Assembly (NCBI GenBank): GCA_963731285.1
Contig: CAVSUR010000002.1
Location: 186,001-250,000, forward strand
Source: CAVSUR01 sp963731285
GTDB taxonomy: Bacteria; Actinomycetota; Actinomycetes; Streptosporangiales; Streptosporangiaceae
Length of the DNA stretch: 64,000 bases
Direction of reading: 5' to 3'
Under the pieces are notes generated by a model. That model saw only the letters and a list, made by a program, of their open reading frames with translations, was not told the origin of the DNA and did no database searches. Made by a program: the position numbers and the translations under genes. Of the stretch, positions 17,796 through 25,850 are shown in pieces; positions within the stretch are counted from its first letter, which is position 1, and each line of letters opens with the position of its first letter.

Positions 17796-18250
17796 GGCAG
17801 CTGCACCACGGCCCGGGCGCGGGTGAGCACTTTGGTGCCGAGCGACCGGGCGGTAAGGGCCAGCACCACGCGGTTGCCGTCCAGCTTCTCCTCGACAACG
17901 CCGATGACCTCGATCGTGGCCCCGGTGTCGTCGTCGGGGACCACGACCGGCGAGGAGAACCGGACGCCGAACTCGAGCAGCCGGGCCCGGTGGCCGGCCC
18001 AGCCGGTCACGAACCGGCCGGCCTGGGCCATGGTGAACATGCCGTGCGCGATGACATTCGGCAGGCCCACCGACTTGGCGATGCGCTCGTTCCAGTGGAT
18101 GACGTTGAAATCACCGGACGCGCCGCAGTACCGCACCAGGCTCAGCCGGGTGGCCGGATAGCTGACCGGGGCCAGCTCGGTCCCCGGCTCTACGTCGGCG
18201 TAACTGACCTGCGGGGCGGCTTGCGGGTCGGCGGCTGAGGTCGCGGTCAT
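17792..18250 (-). CDS. MaoC/HadB-like hot-dog dehydratase
   Basis: The 152-residue hot-dog protein carries the hydratase-2 motif around GDFNVIHWNERIAKSVGLPNV and AHGMFTMAQAGRFVTGW, with the Asp/His catalytic pair. It overlaps the upstream HadA-like gene by 4 bp (ATGA), so the two are translationally coupled. Such pairs form heterodimeric (R)-hydroxyacyl-CoA/ACP dehydratases; in mycobacteria the same neighbourhood (rpmG–hadA–hadB) encodes the mycolic acid FAS-II dehydratase. Outside mycolate producers the substrate is not established. Confidence 0.88.
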   Translation of the reverse strand: MTATSAADPQAAPQVSYADVEPGTELAPVSYPATRLSLVRYCGASGDFNVIHWNERIAKSVGLPNVIAHGMFTMAQAGRFVTGWAGHRARLLEFGVRFSSPVVVPDDDTGATIEVIGVVEEKLDGNRVVLALTARSLGTKVLTRARAVVQLP

Positions 18251-18696
18251 ACAGTGCCTCCTCGCTCCGCCAGCGTCGAGTGCGCGGTGCAGACATGCTC
18301 GCCGTCCACCGTGCGGACCACGGTCTGCGAGGTCACCAGCACATTAGTGCCCGCCTGCCGGATAGCGGAGATGGTCACCTCCGCGGTGAGCACGTCGCCG
18401 GCCTTGATCGGCCGCGAATACTCAAAGCGCTGCTCGCCGTGCACGACCATTGCGTAGTTGACGCCGAGGCCGGGATCTCTGATCGCCTGGCCTGACGCGG
18501 CCATGGTGATCACTATCGGGAACGTGGGCGGCGCGATGATGTCTCGGTACCCGGCCGCCCGGGCGACGGCAGAGTCCCGGTACAGCGCGCTCGGATCACC
18601 AATCGCGTCGGCGAACTCGGCGATCTTGACCCGGCTCACCTGGTATGGCTCGGTGGCAGGATAGGTCCGGCCGACGTAGTCCTTGCTGATGACCAA
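18247..18696 (-). CDS. HadA-like (FAS1-type) N-terminal dehydratase subunit, UPF0336 family
   Basis: This 149-residue hot-dog protein contains DYVGRTYPATEPYQVSRVKI, FADAIGDPSALYRD and APPTFPIVITMA, the pattern of the non-catalytic partner subunit of MaoC-type dehydratases. It is encoded immediately upstream of the MaoC gene with a 4-bp overlap, and 96 bp downstream of rpmG. Start at ATG 18696. Confidence 0.88.
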   Translation of the reverse strand: MVISKDYVGRTYPATEPYQVSRVKIAEFADAIGDPSALYRDSAVARAAGYRDIIAPPTFPIVITMAASGQAIRDPGLGVNYAMVVHGEQRFEYSRPIKAGDVLTAEVTISAIRQAGTNVLVTSQTVVRTVDGEHVCTAHSTLAERGGTV

Positions 18697-18792
18697 TGCG
18701 GCTCCAGCCTCTCCGGCGATCGTGGGTGCCCCCGGGCCGGCGGTGACCGTGCCCGGCCCGCGGCCCTGTTCCGGGCGCCCGGAACAGGAGCG

Positions 18793-18957
18793 TTAGCGCG
18801 TCTCGCGGTGCGGCTGGTGCTTCCGGCAGTTCGGGCAGTACTTGCTCAGCTCGATCCGGTCCGGGTCGTTGCGCCGGTTCTTGCGCGTGATGTAGTTGCG
18901 ATGCTTGCACTCCTGGCAGGCCAGGGTGATCTTCGGCCTGACATCTGTCGCAGCCAC
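18793..18957 (-). CDS. rpmG: 50S ribosomal protein L33, zinc-binding type
   Basis: This is a 54-residue protein from GTG 18957 (VAATDVRPKITLACQECK) with ribosome site GGGAGAAAGG upstream. The two Cys pairs CQEC and CPNC (zinc ribbon, C+ form) and NYITRKNRRNDPDRIELSKY identify L33. It heads the rpmG–hadA–hadB–murB group and lies just downstream of tRNA-Met. Confidence 0.96.
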   Translation of the reverse strand: MAATDVRPKITLACQECKHRNYITRKNRRNDPDRIELSKYCPNCRKHQPHRETR

Positions 18958-19113
18958 GATGGAGTGCCTTTCTCCCGTTTGGACAACATGATGGCGGCGG
19001 CCGGGCTCGCGCCGGGCCGCTGCCATGCGAGCGCCGAGGGCACCCGCGGTATTCCCTCGCCCCGGCCGGCCCGGCACCGCGGAGCGATGACGGCCGGCGG
19101 GGTGAGCGGACCG

Positions 19114-19187
19114 TAGCGGAGGCCGGACTTGAACCGGCGACACAGCGATTATGAGCCGCTTGCTCTGCCTGACTGAGCTACTCCGCC
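19114..19187 (-). tRNA. tRNA-Met (anticodon CAT)
   Basis: A 74-nt cloverleaf on the minus strand has acceptor GGCGGAG paired with CTCCGCT, D-arm AGCTCAGTCAGGCAGAGC, an anticodon loop CTCATAA with CAT, and T arm GGTTCAAGTCC. CCA is not encoded. The features fit elongator tRNA-Met; a tRNA-Ile2 with lysidine-modified CAT cannot be excluded by eye, but the rpmG neighbourhood favours Met. Confidence 0.93.
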
Positions 19188-19559
19188 GCGCTGGCGGCGA
19201 TCCGCACTCCGGGACGAAGCGGCCGCCTGGCCAGCTCCCCGGTGCACCGGGGCCTGTATAGCTTACAAGCTTTCCGGCCCGCCGTGTCCGGGTCTGTGCC
19301 CGGCCCGCCCGCTGGCCCGGCCGCTGGCCAGCCCCGGCCGCTGGGCCAGCCCCGCCCCCGGCGACCGGGGCGCGGCCGCCCGGCGCCGCGCTGAGAACCC
19401 GATGGGTGGGCCATTCAGCGGGTCCTGACCCGATGGGCGGGCCATTCAGCGGGTTGCGGACGGGGCGGCGCCGGGGCGTTCGGGGGCCGCGCGGCCCGCG
19501 ACCCCCGAGGACCGTGACCGCCAGGAACGGCGCCGACAGCCGCCGGCCCGGGCTCCCCG
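19188..19559. other. Non-coding spacer, very GC-rich
   Basis: This is a 372-bp gap between tRNA-Met and the methyltransferase gene. I see no credible gene on either strand. It contains low-complexity GGCCGCTGG-type runs at about 19312–19345 and one pair of 27-bp direct repeats at 19397–19454. Confidence 0.5.
19397..19454. repeat. Pair of 27-bp direct repeats
   Basis: Two copies (19397–19423 and 19428–19454) share ACCCGATGGG, then T or C, then GGGCCATTCAGCGGGT; they differ at one base and start 31 bp apart. They are not inside a gene. Role unknown. Confidence 0.8.
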
Positions 19560-20393
19560 TCAGCCGGGGCGACGGCCCCATGCGGAGATCATGGGGGCGG
19601 TGGCCAGGTCGAGGCGGCCCGACTCGACGCTGGCCAGGTGCTCGGTGACCTCGGTCGCGGTGGCCAGCCCGGCGGCGACCAGCTGGCCGCTGATCTGCCG
19701 CACCGTCGCGGCCTCCAGCGTCGCGCAGGCCGCGGACGTGACCGGGAAGAAAGCATCGGCCTGGACGTCGGCCAGCCCGGCCGCGCGCAGCAGCCGCGGC
19801 AGCCGCCGCCCGTAGCTGAGATCGGCGCCGCGCGCGGCCATCAGCTGGCGGAATCCGGCCCGCAGCCGGTTGGCCAGCCGCTGCTCGGGTCCGTACTCAT
19901 CGGGGCAGATCAGCGGCTGCAGAGCGGGGTCGGCGTCCTCTACCATCAGCCAGCCGCCCGGCGCGAGCGCGCCGGCCATCGCGCGCAGGGCTCGCTCGCG
20001 GTCGGCCACGTGCACGAGCACCAGCCGGGCGTGCACCAGGTCGAAGGCATCGGCCGGCGGCTCGTCGGCGCCGACGTCGTGGCGGCGGACTTCGATAACC
20101 TCCCCGGCGGACGGTGAGAGCCAGGAAGTGTCGATGTCCGTGGCGAGCACCCGGCCCGCCGGGCCGACCCGGCCGGCCAGCCAGGCCGCCACCGAGGGGC
20201 CGCCGGCGCCGACTTCCCAGCACCGCCACCCCGGACCGACGCCCAAGCCGGCCAGATGCCGGAATGTCGGCGGGTCGAACAGTGCCGCCAGCGCGTCGAA
20301 TCGCTCCCCCGCCTCGGCCTGCTGATTGTCGAGCAGATACCCGTCGCGGCGGCTGGCGCGCTCGCCGCCGCTCGCGGCCTGGCCAGAACTCAT
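19560..20393 (-). CDS. SAM-dependent class I methyltransferase
   Basis: The 277-residue protein has a Rossmann methyltransferase core: motif I CWEVGAGGPSVAAWLAGRVG, the acidic end of strand 2 (LATDIDTSW), and AFDLVHARLVLVHVADRERALRAM before the GGWLMVEDADPALQPL strand. The layout is that of ubiE/COQ5-like small-molecule methyltransferases. No substrate can be assigned from sequence. ATG 20393; its start overlaps by 4 bp the 3' end of the decayed LtrA gene upstream, so they may once have been co-transcribed. Confidence 0.82.
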   Translation of the reverse strand: MSSGQAASGGERASRRDGYLLDNQQAEAGERFDALAALFDPPTFRHLAGLGVGPGWRCWEVGAGGPSVAAWLAGRVGPAGRVLATDIDTSWLSPSAGEVIEVRRHDVGADEPPADAFDLVHARLVLVHVADRERALRAMAGALAPGGWLMVEDADPALQPLICPDEYGPEQRLANRLRAGFRQLMAARGADLSYGRRLPRLLRAAGLADVQADAFFPVTSAACATLEAATVRQISGQLVAAGLATATEVTEHLASVESGRLDLATAPMISAWGRRPG

Positions 20394-20775
20394 GACTCCA
20401 CCGTGTCAGCCGCCTCGGTCCCGCGGCCAGCCTGCCCGGCGAAATCGGCCACCCCCGCCGCCACGATCACGGCGGTCGCGCAGGCCGCCAGTCCGAGCGC
20501 GGGCAGGGGCGGCACCGCCAGGGCCGAGCAGGGCGAGGATGGCCAGCGCGCGATCCGCGGCCAGGACGCCGTCCGCCAGACGACGGCCTGAACGCCGCGT
20601 GTCCGGCGATGTAGAGCCCGGCCCCGCCGAGAATCAGCCACGCCACCACCCCCGGCGGACGGGCCCGGATGCCCGGTCAGGTGCATCAGCACTACCTCGT
20701 CAGCAGCCGCGCGACGATGATCCCGGCCACCATGATCGGGCAGCAGCAGCCGGACGCTGCGCTGGCTGCCGTTGC
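20390..20775 (-). pseudogene. Decayed C-terminal part of an LtrA-type membrane protein
   Basis: Pieces of one protein appear in successive minus-strand frames in the right order: PIMVAGIIVA, then AADEVVLMHLTGHPG, then VVAWLILGGAGLYIAGHAAFR, then VVWRTASWPRIA, LAILALLG and LAVPPLPALGLAACATAVIVAAGVADF. Together they match the end of 'low temperature requirement A' membrane proteins, which have the A-D-E-x-V-L-x-H-x-T-G-H and G-G-x-x-L-Y-x-x-G-H-A motifs. At least four frame changes are needed, and the N-terminal two thirds of the family are absent upstream, so this is a remnant rather than a single sequencing slip. Confidence 0.68.
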
Positions 20776-20779
20776 TCAT

Positions 20780-21063
20780 GGGATCATCCTGGCCGACGCG
20801 CCGCCGCCCGGGGGGTCAGCCCGCGGTGCCGGCCAGGTAGTCGCCTGGATGGCCGGGTACGGCATCCGCGCCAAGCGCAAGGGCGAGGGCGAGGGCGAGG
20901 CCGCGGCAGCGTCTGCCGCGGCCCGGGCCCAGGCGGGCTGACCGCGGCGGCGATCCGCCCGCGATGACCGCGGTCCGCTGCGGAGCGGCGGGCAGCACCG
21001 GCCAGCGCGGCGACTCGCTACCATTCGGGGGAGTCCGCCCAAGTCCCGGAAGGCACCTGTCTC
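20780..21063. other. Spacer upstream of the proA-like gene
   Basis: This 284-bp gap holds the promoter side of the proA-like gene and its ribosome site (GGAAGG near 21048). A GAGGGC hexamer is repeated at about 20882–20900. No gene is supported. Confidence 0.4.
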
Positions 21064-22422
21064 ATGGCCGCCGCGCAGCCAGCACCCGAACGTCAGCCCG
21101 GTCCCGGCCCGGCGCTGGCCCCGCCCGCTGAGAACGGCCAGGACGCCGCCCCGGGCGAGGCGGACGCCGCCGTCACCGCGGCCGGCGCGAGCGAGGCGGA
21201 CGCCGCCGTCACCGCGGCCGCGCAGGCCGCGGCGGACTCCAGCCGGGACCTCCGGCTCGCCCCGGCCAAGGCGCTGGACGGCGCACTGACCGCCATGGCG
21301 GACCGGCTGGCGGCCCGGGCGGAGCATGTCGTCGCCGCCAACGAGCAGGACATGGCCGCCGCGCGGGCGGCCGGCGCGCCCGGCGCCATGCTGGACCGGC
21401 TGCTGCTCGACCCCGGGCGGCTGGCCGCGATGGCCGGCCAGCTGCACGCGCTTGCCCGGGTGCCGGCTGAGGAACCCAGCACGGTGGTCAGGGAGCTGCC
21501 CGGCGGGCTGGTGCTCGCGCAGCGGCGGCTGCCGGTCGGGGTGATCGGCGCTAACTTCGAGGCCAGGCCCAACGTCGTGGCCGATATCGCCTCCCAGTTC
21601 GTCAAATCGCGCAACGCAGGCGTGCTGCGCACCGGCAGCGCCGCTCTGCGCTCGGCGGCGGTCCTTATTGACCTGGTCATCGGCCCGGCACTGGCCGCTG
21701 CGGGCATCAGCCCGCAGGCCATCCAGCTGGTGCGCGTCGCCGGCCGCGAGAGCGCCCGGGCCCTGGTCGCCCGGCCGCGGCTGATCCCGCTGGTGATCCT
21801 GCGGGGCAGCGGGGCAAGCACCGCGGAGCTGGCCGCCGAGGCGGCCAGGCACGGCGTCCGGACGCTGGCGCACGCCGACGGCGGCGCGGTCATCTACCTG
21901 GACGAGTCGGCCGATCCGCAGCTTGCGGCCAGCCTCATCGAGTCCAGCCTGGACCGGCTCGGCGTCTGCAACCGGCTCAACCTGCTGCTGGTGCACGTCT
22001 CCCGCTGGGAGGCCGAGATGCCGCGCCTCACCGAACTGGCCGCACGGCTGCGGATCGCGCTGTCGCTGCCGCCGCACGCGCACCCGCTCGGGCACGAGTG
22101 GGCCCTGGACGCCGGGCATGAGGCGACGATCACCGTGGCGCCTGCCACAGACCCCGCCGCGGCCGCGCAGATCGCCAGCACCGAGACCTCCGGCCTGGCC
22201 GCCTGCATAGTCGCGCAAGACGCGGCGGCTGCCGGGCAGTTCCTGGACACCTATACAGGGACGGGCGCGTTCTGGAACGCCACCCCGCGGCTGCTGGACG
22301 GCTTCAGGCTGCTGACGCTGCCCGAGACGGGCATCAACATCGACCGGGTGCCCGGCCCGCGCGGCCCGGTCACGTTCCGCGACCTGTACCTGCGCCAGTA
22401 TGTCGTTCAGCCGGGCGGCTAG
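21064..22422 (+). CDS. proA: Glutamate-5-semialdehyde dehydrogenase-like protein (divergent ProA)
   Basis: The 452-residue protein has the aldehyde-dehydrogenase fold with ProA hallmarks: LPVGVIGANFEARPNVVADIA, the cofactor-side FVKSRNAGVLRTGSAALRSA, and the catalytic cysteine in RLGVCNRLNLLLVH. ProA reduces glutamyl-5-phosphate with NADPH in proline synthesis. Several positions depart from the usual ProA consensus (for example GANFEARP and K-S-R-N in place of common GMIYEARP and K-S-G-N). Residues ~20–50 contain a tandem E-A-D-A-A-V-T-A-A repeat not found in the family. The gene ends in a 4-bp tail-to-tail overlap with a proB-like gene. Confidence 0.82.
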   Translation: MAAAQPAPERQPGPGPALAPPAENGQDAAPGEADAAVTAAGASEADAAVTAAAQAAADSSRDLRLAPAKALDGALTAMADRLAARAEHVVAANEQDMAAARAAGAPGAMLDRLLLDPGRLAAMAGQLHALARVPAEEPSTVVRELPGGLVLAQRRLPVGVIGANFEARPNVVADIASQFVKSRNAGVLRTGSAALRSAAVLIDLVIGPALAAAGISPQAIQLVRVAGRESARALVARPRLIPLVILRGSGASTAELAAEAARHGVRTLAHADGGAVIYLDESADPQLAASLIESSLDRLGVCNRLNLLLVHVSRWEAEMPRLTELAARLRIALSLPPHAHPLGHEWALDAGHEATITVAPATDPAAAAQIASTETSGLAACIVAQDAAAAGQFLDTYTGTGAFWNATPRLLDGFRLLTLPETGINIDRVPGPRGPVTFRDLYLRQYVVQPGG

Positions 22423-23930
22423 CTTCCGCCGTAGATGACGACCGAGTCGCGGTGGATGGCGTGGATATCGCGGGCGGCCCGGCGCGCGCCGGTCTCGGCC
22501 CAGACCCGCCCGGCCCGGAACCCGCCGTCCAGCAGCACCGCCGCGCAGAGCCGGGGCTGGGCGAGCATCAGCGAGTCGGTCAGCTCGATGACGGTCTCAG
22601 CCGCGAAGGTCCGCAGCTGCTCCCACGCCCGGACGGTCGCGGTGGATCCGCCGGCGGCCAGCTCACCGCAGTCCGGATACTTCTCCGGGCACAGGATCTC
22701 GGCCCGGACCGCGGCCCGCTGGCGCCCGTCGCCGCCGCTGTCGGCCAGTGCGTGCCGGATCCGGAACAGCACGGAGATCACGTTAGCCACGTCGTCCGGT
22801 GACAGCGCGCGCAGCAGCCGCAGCATCGCCGACGGCAGGGCCACGCGGCCGCGGCCGATCAGCCGCTCGGGATGGCGGACGTCGACCAGCTCCACCACCC
22901 CGCCGGGCCCGAACTCGCCCTCCACCCGCTTGATGCCGGACAGGAACAGCGTGGACCCGGCCCGCAGACTGGACTCAGCCTCCCGGTTGATCGCCACCGT
23001 GCCCACCGAGTAGGCCACCCCGCCGATCCACCGCCGGGACTCGTCGAGCTGCCGGCCGGCCGCGCGCACGACCGTGCCCATGCGCGCGCGGGGGTTAAGG
23101 CTCCTGGCCACCACGTCCGGCTCGGCGGCCGAGCCGATCACGCACTCGATCCCGCAGTAGGCGGCCCGGGCCGCGGCGTTCAGCTTGGAGCCCATGCCGC
23201 CCCGGCCGGTCCCGACCCCGGACACCCGGACCGACCTCGCCTCCTCCGGCGTCAGCCGGGAGATCCGGTCGCGCAGCGCCGGATCGCGGTAGGCGGCGCG
23301 GACGTCGGTCAGCAACAGCAGCCGCTGAGCCTCCGCCGAGACGGCTACCGCGATCGCCACCTGGTCGTTATCCAGCGTCGAGACCGGGTCGGCGGTGTCG
23401 TTGCCGTTGACGATCGGCAGCAGGCCGCGCTCGGCGGCGGTGCGCAGCAGGCTGCCGAGGTCGGCCATGGCCCGCGGCGAGTCCAGGTCGCTCTTGGACA
23501 CCAGGACCTGGCACACCTCCACTCCGACCGCGGCCGCCAGCTGCCGGTATAGCGCCATCAGGGCCGGCTGGCCGACTGCCGCGGGCAGCGCGACGGCCAC
23601 AGCGCCGGGCAGCACCTCCGACCCGTCGTAGCGGTCCAGCGTCACCTGCAGCGTGCCATCCGGCGCCGCTGATCCTGCCCCGGCCCGTACCAGCGACGAG
23701 CGGACGGCGTCAACCAGGCCGCGCAGCGCCGGCCCGGCGCCCGCGGTCGGGCCCTCGAACGCGAGCAGCCTGCGGCCCAGGCGGGCCGCGCCGGAGGTGA
23801 CGAGCAGCACCTCATGACCGTCACGCTGGGCGGCCGCGATCTGGTTGACCAGGCCGGCGATGACATCCAGGGCCAGGCCGTCGCCGCGCGCGATGGAACT
23901 CGAGCCGAGCTTTATGACCAGCCGTGTCAC
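22419..23930 (-). CDS. proB: Glutamate 5-kinase-like protein with PUA and extra C-terminal domain
   Basis: The GTG at 23930 (VTRLVIKLGSSSIARGDGLAL) is the start matched by the family; an upstream ATG at 24008 would add 26 residues. Residues ~1–255 are an amino-acid kinase domain (VIKLGSSS, LLVTSGAARLG, IVNGNDTADPVSTLDNDQVA, GVGTGRGGMGSKLNAA). Residues ~285–365 look like a PUA domain (INREAESSLRAGSTLFLSGI). About 130 further residues (DDVANVISVLFRIRHALAD… to the end) are not part of ordinary ProB, and I do not recognise them. The gene is convergent with the proA-like gene instead of co-directional, so this may be a second, specialised ProB/ProA pair. Confidence 0.8.
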   Translation of the reverse strand: MTRLVIKLGSSSIARGDGLALDVIAGLVNQIAAAQRDGHEVLLVTSGAARLGRRLLAFEGPTAGAGPALRGLVDAVRSSLVRAGAGSAAPDGTLQVTLDRYDGSEVLPGAVAVALPAAVGQPALMALYRQLAAAVGVEVCQVLVSKSDLDSPRAMADLGSLLRTAAERGLLPIVNGNDTADPVSTLDNDQVAIAVAVSAEAQRLLLLTDVRAAYRDPALRDRISRLTPEEARSVRVSGVGTGRGGMGSKLNAAARAAYCGIECVIGSAAEPDVVARSLNPRARMGTVVRAAGRQLDESRRWIGGVAYSVGTVAINREAESSLRAGSTLFLSGIKRVEGEFGPGGVVELVDVRHPERLIGRGRVALPSAMLRLLRALSPDDVANVISVLFRIRHALADSGGDGRQRAAVRAEILCPEKYPDCGELAAGGSTATVRAWEQLRTFAAETVIELTDSLMLAQPRLCAAVLLDGGFRAGRVWAETGARRAARDIHAIHRDSVVIYGGS

Positions 23931-24178
23931 GGATTCACGCCCGCAGGGAAGTGCCCCGGCCCGCGGTACCGCGCCCGGCGGCGGAAGATGATCTGCCAAC
24001 CGTCCCACCCTAGCGGAGGCGGCCGGCGGAGCGGATCAGCCAAGGCCCCGGGCCGCCCATTTCCCCCGCCGGCGGCCCGCCACAACCCGCCCGCTGGTCA
24101 CCAATCCCCGCCCCGCCGGTCCGCCCTGCTGGCCCGGCAGGCGGTCGGCGTCACGGCTCGCGCGTCACGGCTCGCGCG

Positions 24179-24876
24179 TCACGGGGCTGGCACCCAGGTG
24201 ATCGTGATCTTCCACTTGGTCGATGTGTCGCTGCTCACCGTCGGGCCGGTCAGCCGCAGGCCCTCGCTCTGCGATCCGCCCTGCTGCGTCCAGCAGGGGC
24301 GGCTGCCGCCGAACAGGGTGTCGCACGTCGGGCTGGCGGTCAGCCCGTCGGGATTCCTCCCGGCGGGCGAGAAATTCTGCAGCAGGTACTGATTCACGCC
24401 GGGCAGCTTGCCCTTCTCGCCGGTGCAGCGGACGGCCGGGCTGGAACCTCGGTTGCACAGGCCCCACTGCGTGCCCCCGTCCGCGGGCGCCGCGTTTGAG
24501 CCGCTCACGTCGATGCTGGTGGCGATCCCGGTGTTGGTGATGGTGATCGGATAGACCCGGATCCGCCGGCGCCCTGCTGGCCGAGCCAGCACAGCCCGTT
24601 CGGGAAGCCGAGCGCCCCGCTGGTGGACGCGGTGTTATTTTCCGGGCTGCCGCTGACGCAGTGGCGGAACTGCTTGGCGGCGGCGGACACGGTGACCGAG
24701 CGGATCGTGGGCACCGTGTGCAGGTTGATCGTGACGCTGGCCGCCTTGCCGGGTGCCTGCGCCGAGCTGCTGGCGGTCCCGCACCCGGCCAGTGCGGCCA
24801 GCCCGGCCAGCCCCGCTGCCGGCAGCGCCGCCCGCCGGAAATCCGGCAGCGCGGCCCGCCGGAAGTTACGCCACAT
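24179..24876 (-). CDS. Secreted lipoprotein of unknown function, one frameshift
   Basis: The N-terminal part from ATG 24876 has a signal peptide ending in the lipobox LAALAGCGTA, preceded by a duplicated FRRAALP unit. The N-terminal and C-terminal parts fall in different frames that meet at about 24565–24580: the first runs to GLCWLGQQGAGG and the second continues RIRVYPITITNTGIATSIDVSG to KWKITITWVPAP at 24179. The mature part is a beta-rich domain with several cysteines (CNRG, RCTGEKGK, TCDTLF, PCWTQ). Its start overlaps the end of the upstream membrane protein gene by 11 bp, so the two form an operon. No named family recognised. Confidence 0.7.
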
Positions 24877-25603
24877 CGTGACCCCCTTGGTCGTCGGCCA
24901 GGCCGCGGCCGTCAGCGCGCTCGACCCTGATCCGCAGTCCGGACCGGCGGACGGCGATGGCCGCCACGGCCAGCAGCACGAGGCCGGTCAGCAGCCATTT
25001 CAGGCTGGTCGGCAGCCCGGATCCGGATCCGGACCCGGGGACGGAGCCGGCCGCTTGCCCGGTTCCGGGCGGCGGCGGTCCTGACGCCACCCGGAACTGC
25101 AGCTTCGTCGCGGCGGCGGCGGCCAGGTTGGCCGGCCCGGCGGACAGGACGGCGGAGCCGTCCGCGATCACGTCACTGGAGTAGGTCCCCGGCCGGGTGC
25201 CGGGCGGGACCGTCAGCAGCAGCGGGACCCGCGCCGACTCGCGAGCAGCCAGGTGCACGGCCGGGCCGCTGGCGCGGATCCAGGATCGCGGTACCGGCCT
25301 GCCGGGGCCGGCCGACAGCCGCTCGACCGTCACCCTGATCGACTCGGGCTCGGTCCCGGTGTTGACCACGAACAGGGCCGGCAGCGCGTAGCTGCCGCCC
25401 GGGTGCGCGGCGGCAGCGAGCCGGACCGGTCCCGCCTGCACGCCGACCCCGACGCTGGCCGCCGCCGCCAGGGCCGGCCCGCCGAGCAGCATAAAGTTCA
25501 GGGCCAATAGGCACAGCACCAAAAGGCACAGCACCGCCAGCCACGGAGCCAGCAGGGCGAGCCCTATTCCTGGCGATATCGTCAGCGAACGCCGCACACG
25601 CAT
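24866..25603 (-). CDS. Secreted, membrane-anchored beta-domain protein
   Basis: This is a 245-residue protein with a long N-terminal hydrophobic segment (LALLAPWLAVLCLLVLCLLALNFMLL), an Ig-like extracytoplasmic domain (YALPALFVVNTGTEPESIRVTVERL…LLTVPPGTRPGTYSSDVI) and a C-terminal transmembrane helix (LKWLLTGLVLLAVAAIAV) followed by basic residues. The domain resembles DUF916/NEW3-like modules of surface proteins. It is upstream of, and overlaps, the lipoprotein gene, suggesting the two act together on the cell surface. Function unknown. Confidence 0.7.
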   Translation of the reverse strand: MRVRRSLTISPGIGLALLAPWLAVLCLLVLCLLALNFMLLGGPALAAAASVGVGVQAGPVRLAAAAHPGGSYALPALFVVNTGTEPESIRVTVERLSAGPGRPVPRSWIRASGPAVHLAARESARVPLLLTVPPGTRPGTYSSDVIADGSAVLSAGPANLAAAAATKLQFRVASGPPPPGTGQAAGSVPGSGSGSGLPTSLKWLLTGLVLLAVAAIAVRRSGLRIRVERADGRGLADDQGGHDVA

Positions 25604-25850
25604 ATTTAGCCCTAGCGCTCCTGCCAGTGGTCTATCCCGGAATGTCTCCGGGATGGTGGTCGTGCCGCGGAAATCTGTCTGCGTTGATCATAAAAGTCAG
25701 CGGCCCCGGTGAATAGGACCTTTGCCGCAATGACCGTGGCGCGCCAGCCCGCTGAACGGCTGGCCGGGCTAGCGCGCCGGACCCCGGGCCCGGCGCGGAC
25801 ACGCCGGCTTCGGCCTGTCTCTGGGGCCGCCAGGCGGTTTACTTCTACTC
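25604..25850. promoter_or_regulatory. Divergent promoter region
   Basis: This 247-bp region separates the minus-strand membrane-protein operon from the plus-strand GH65 gene. The section 25604–25710 is AT-richer (around TCTGTCTGCGTTGATCATAA) and probably holds the promoters. No strong dyad is seen. Confidence 0.4.
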
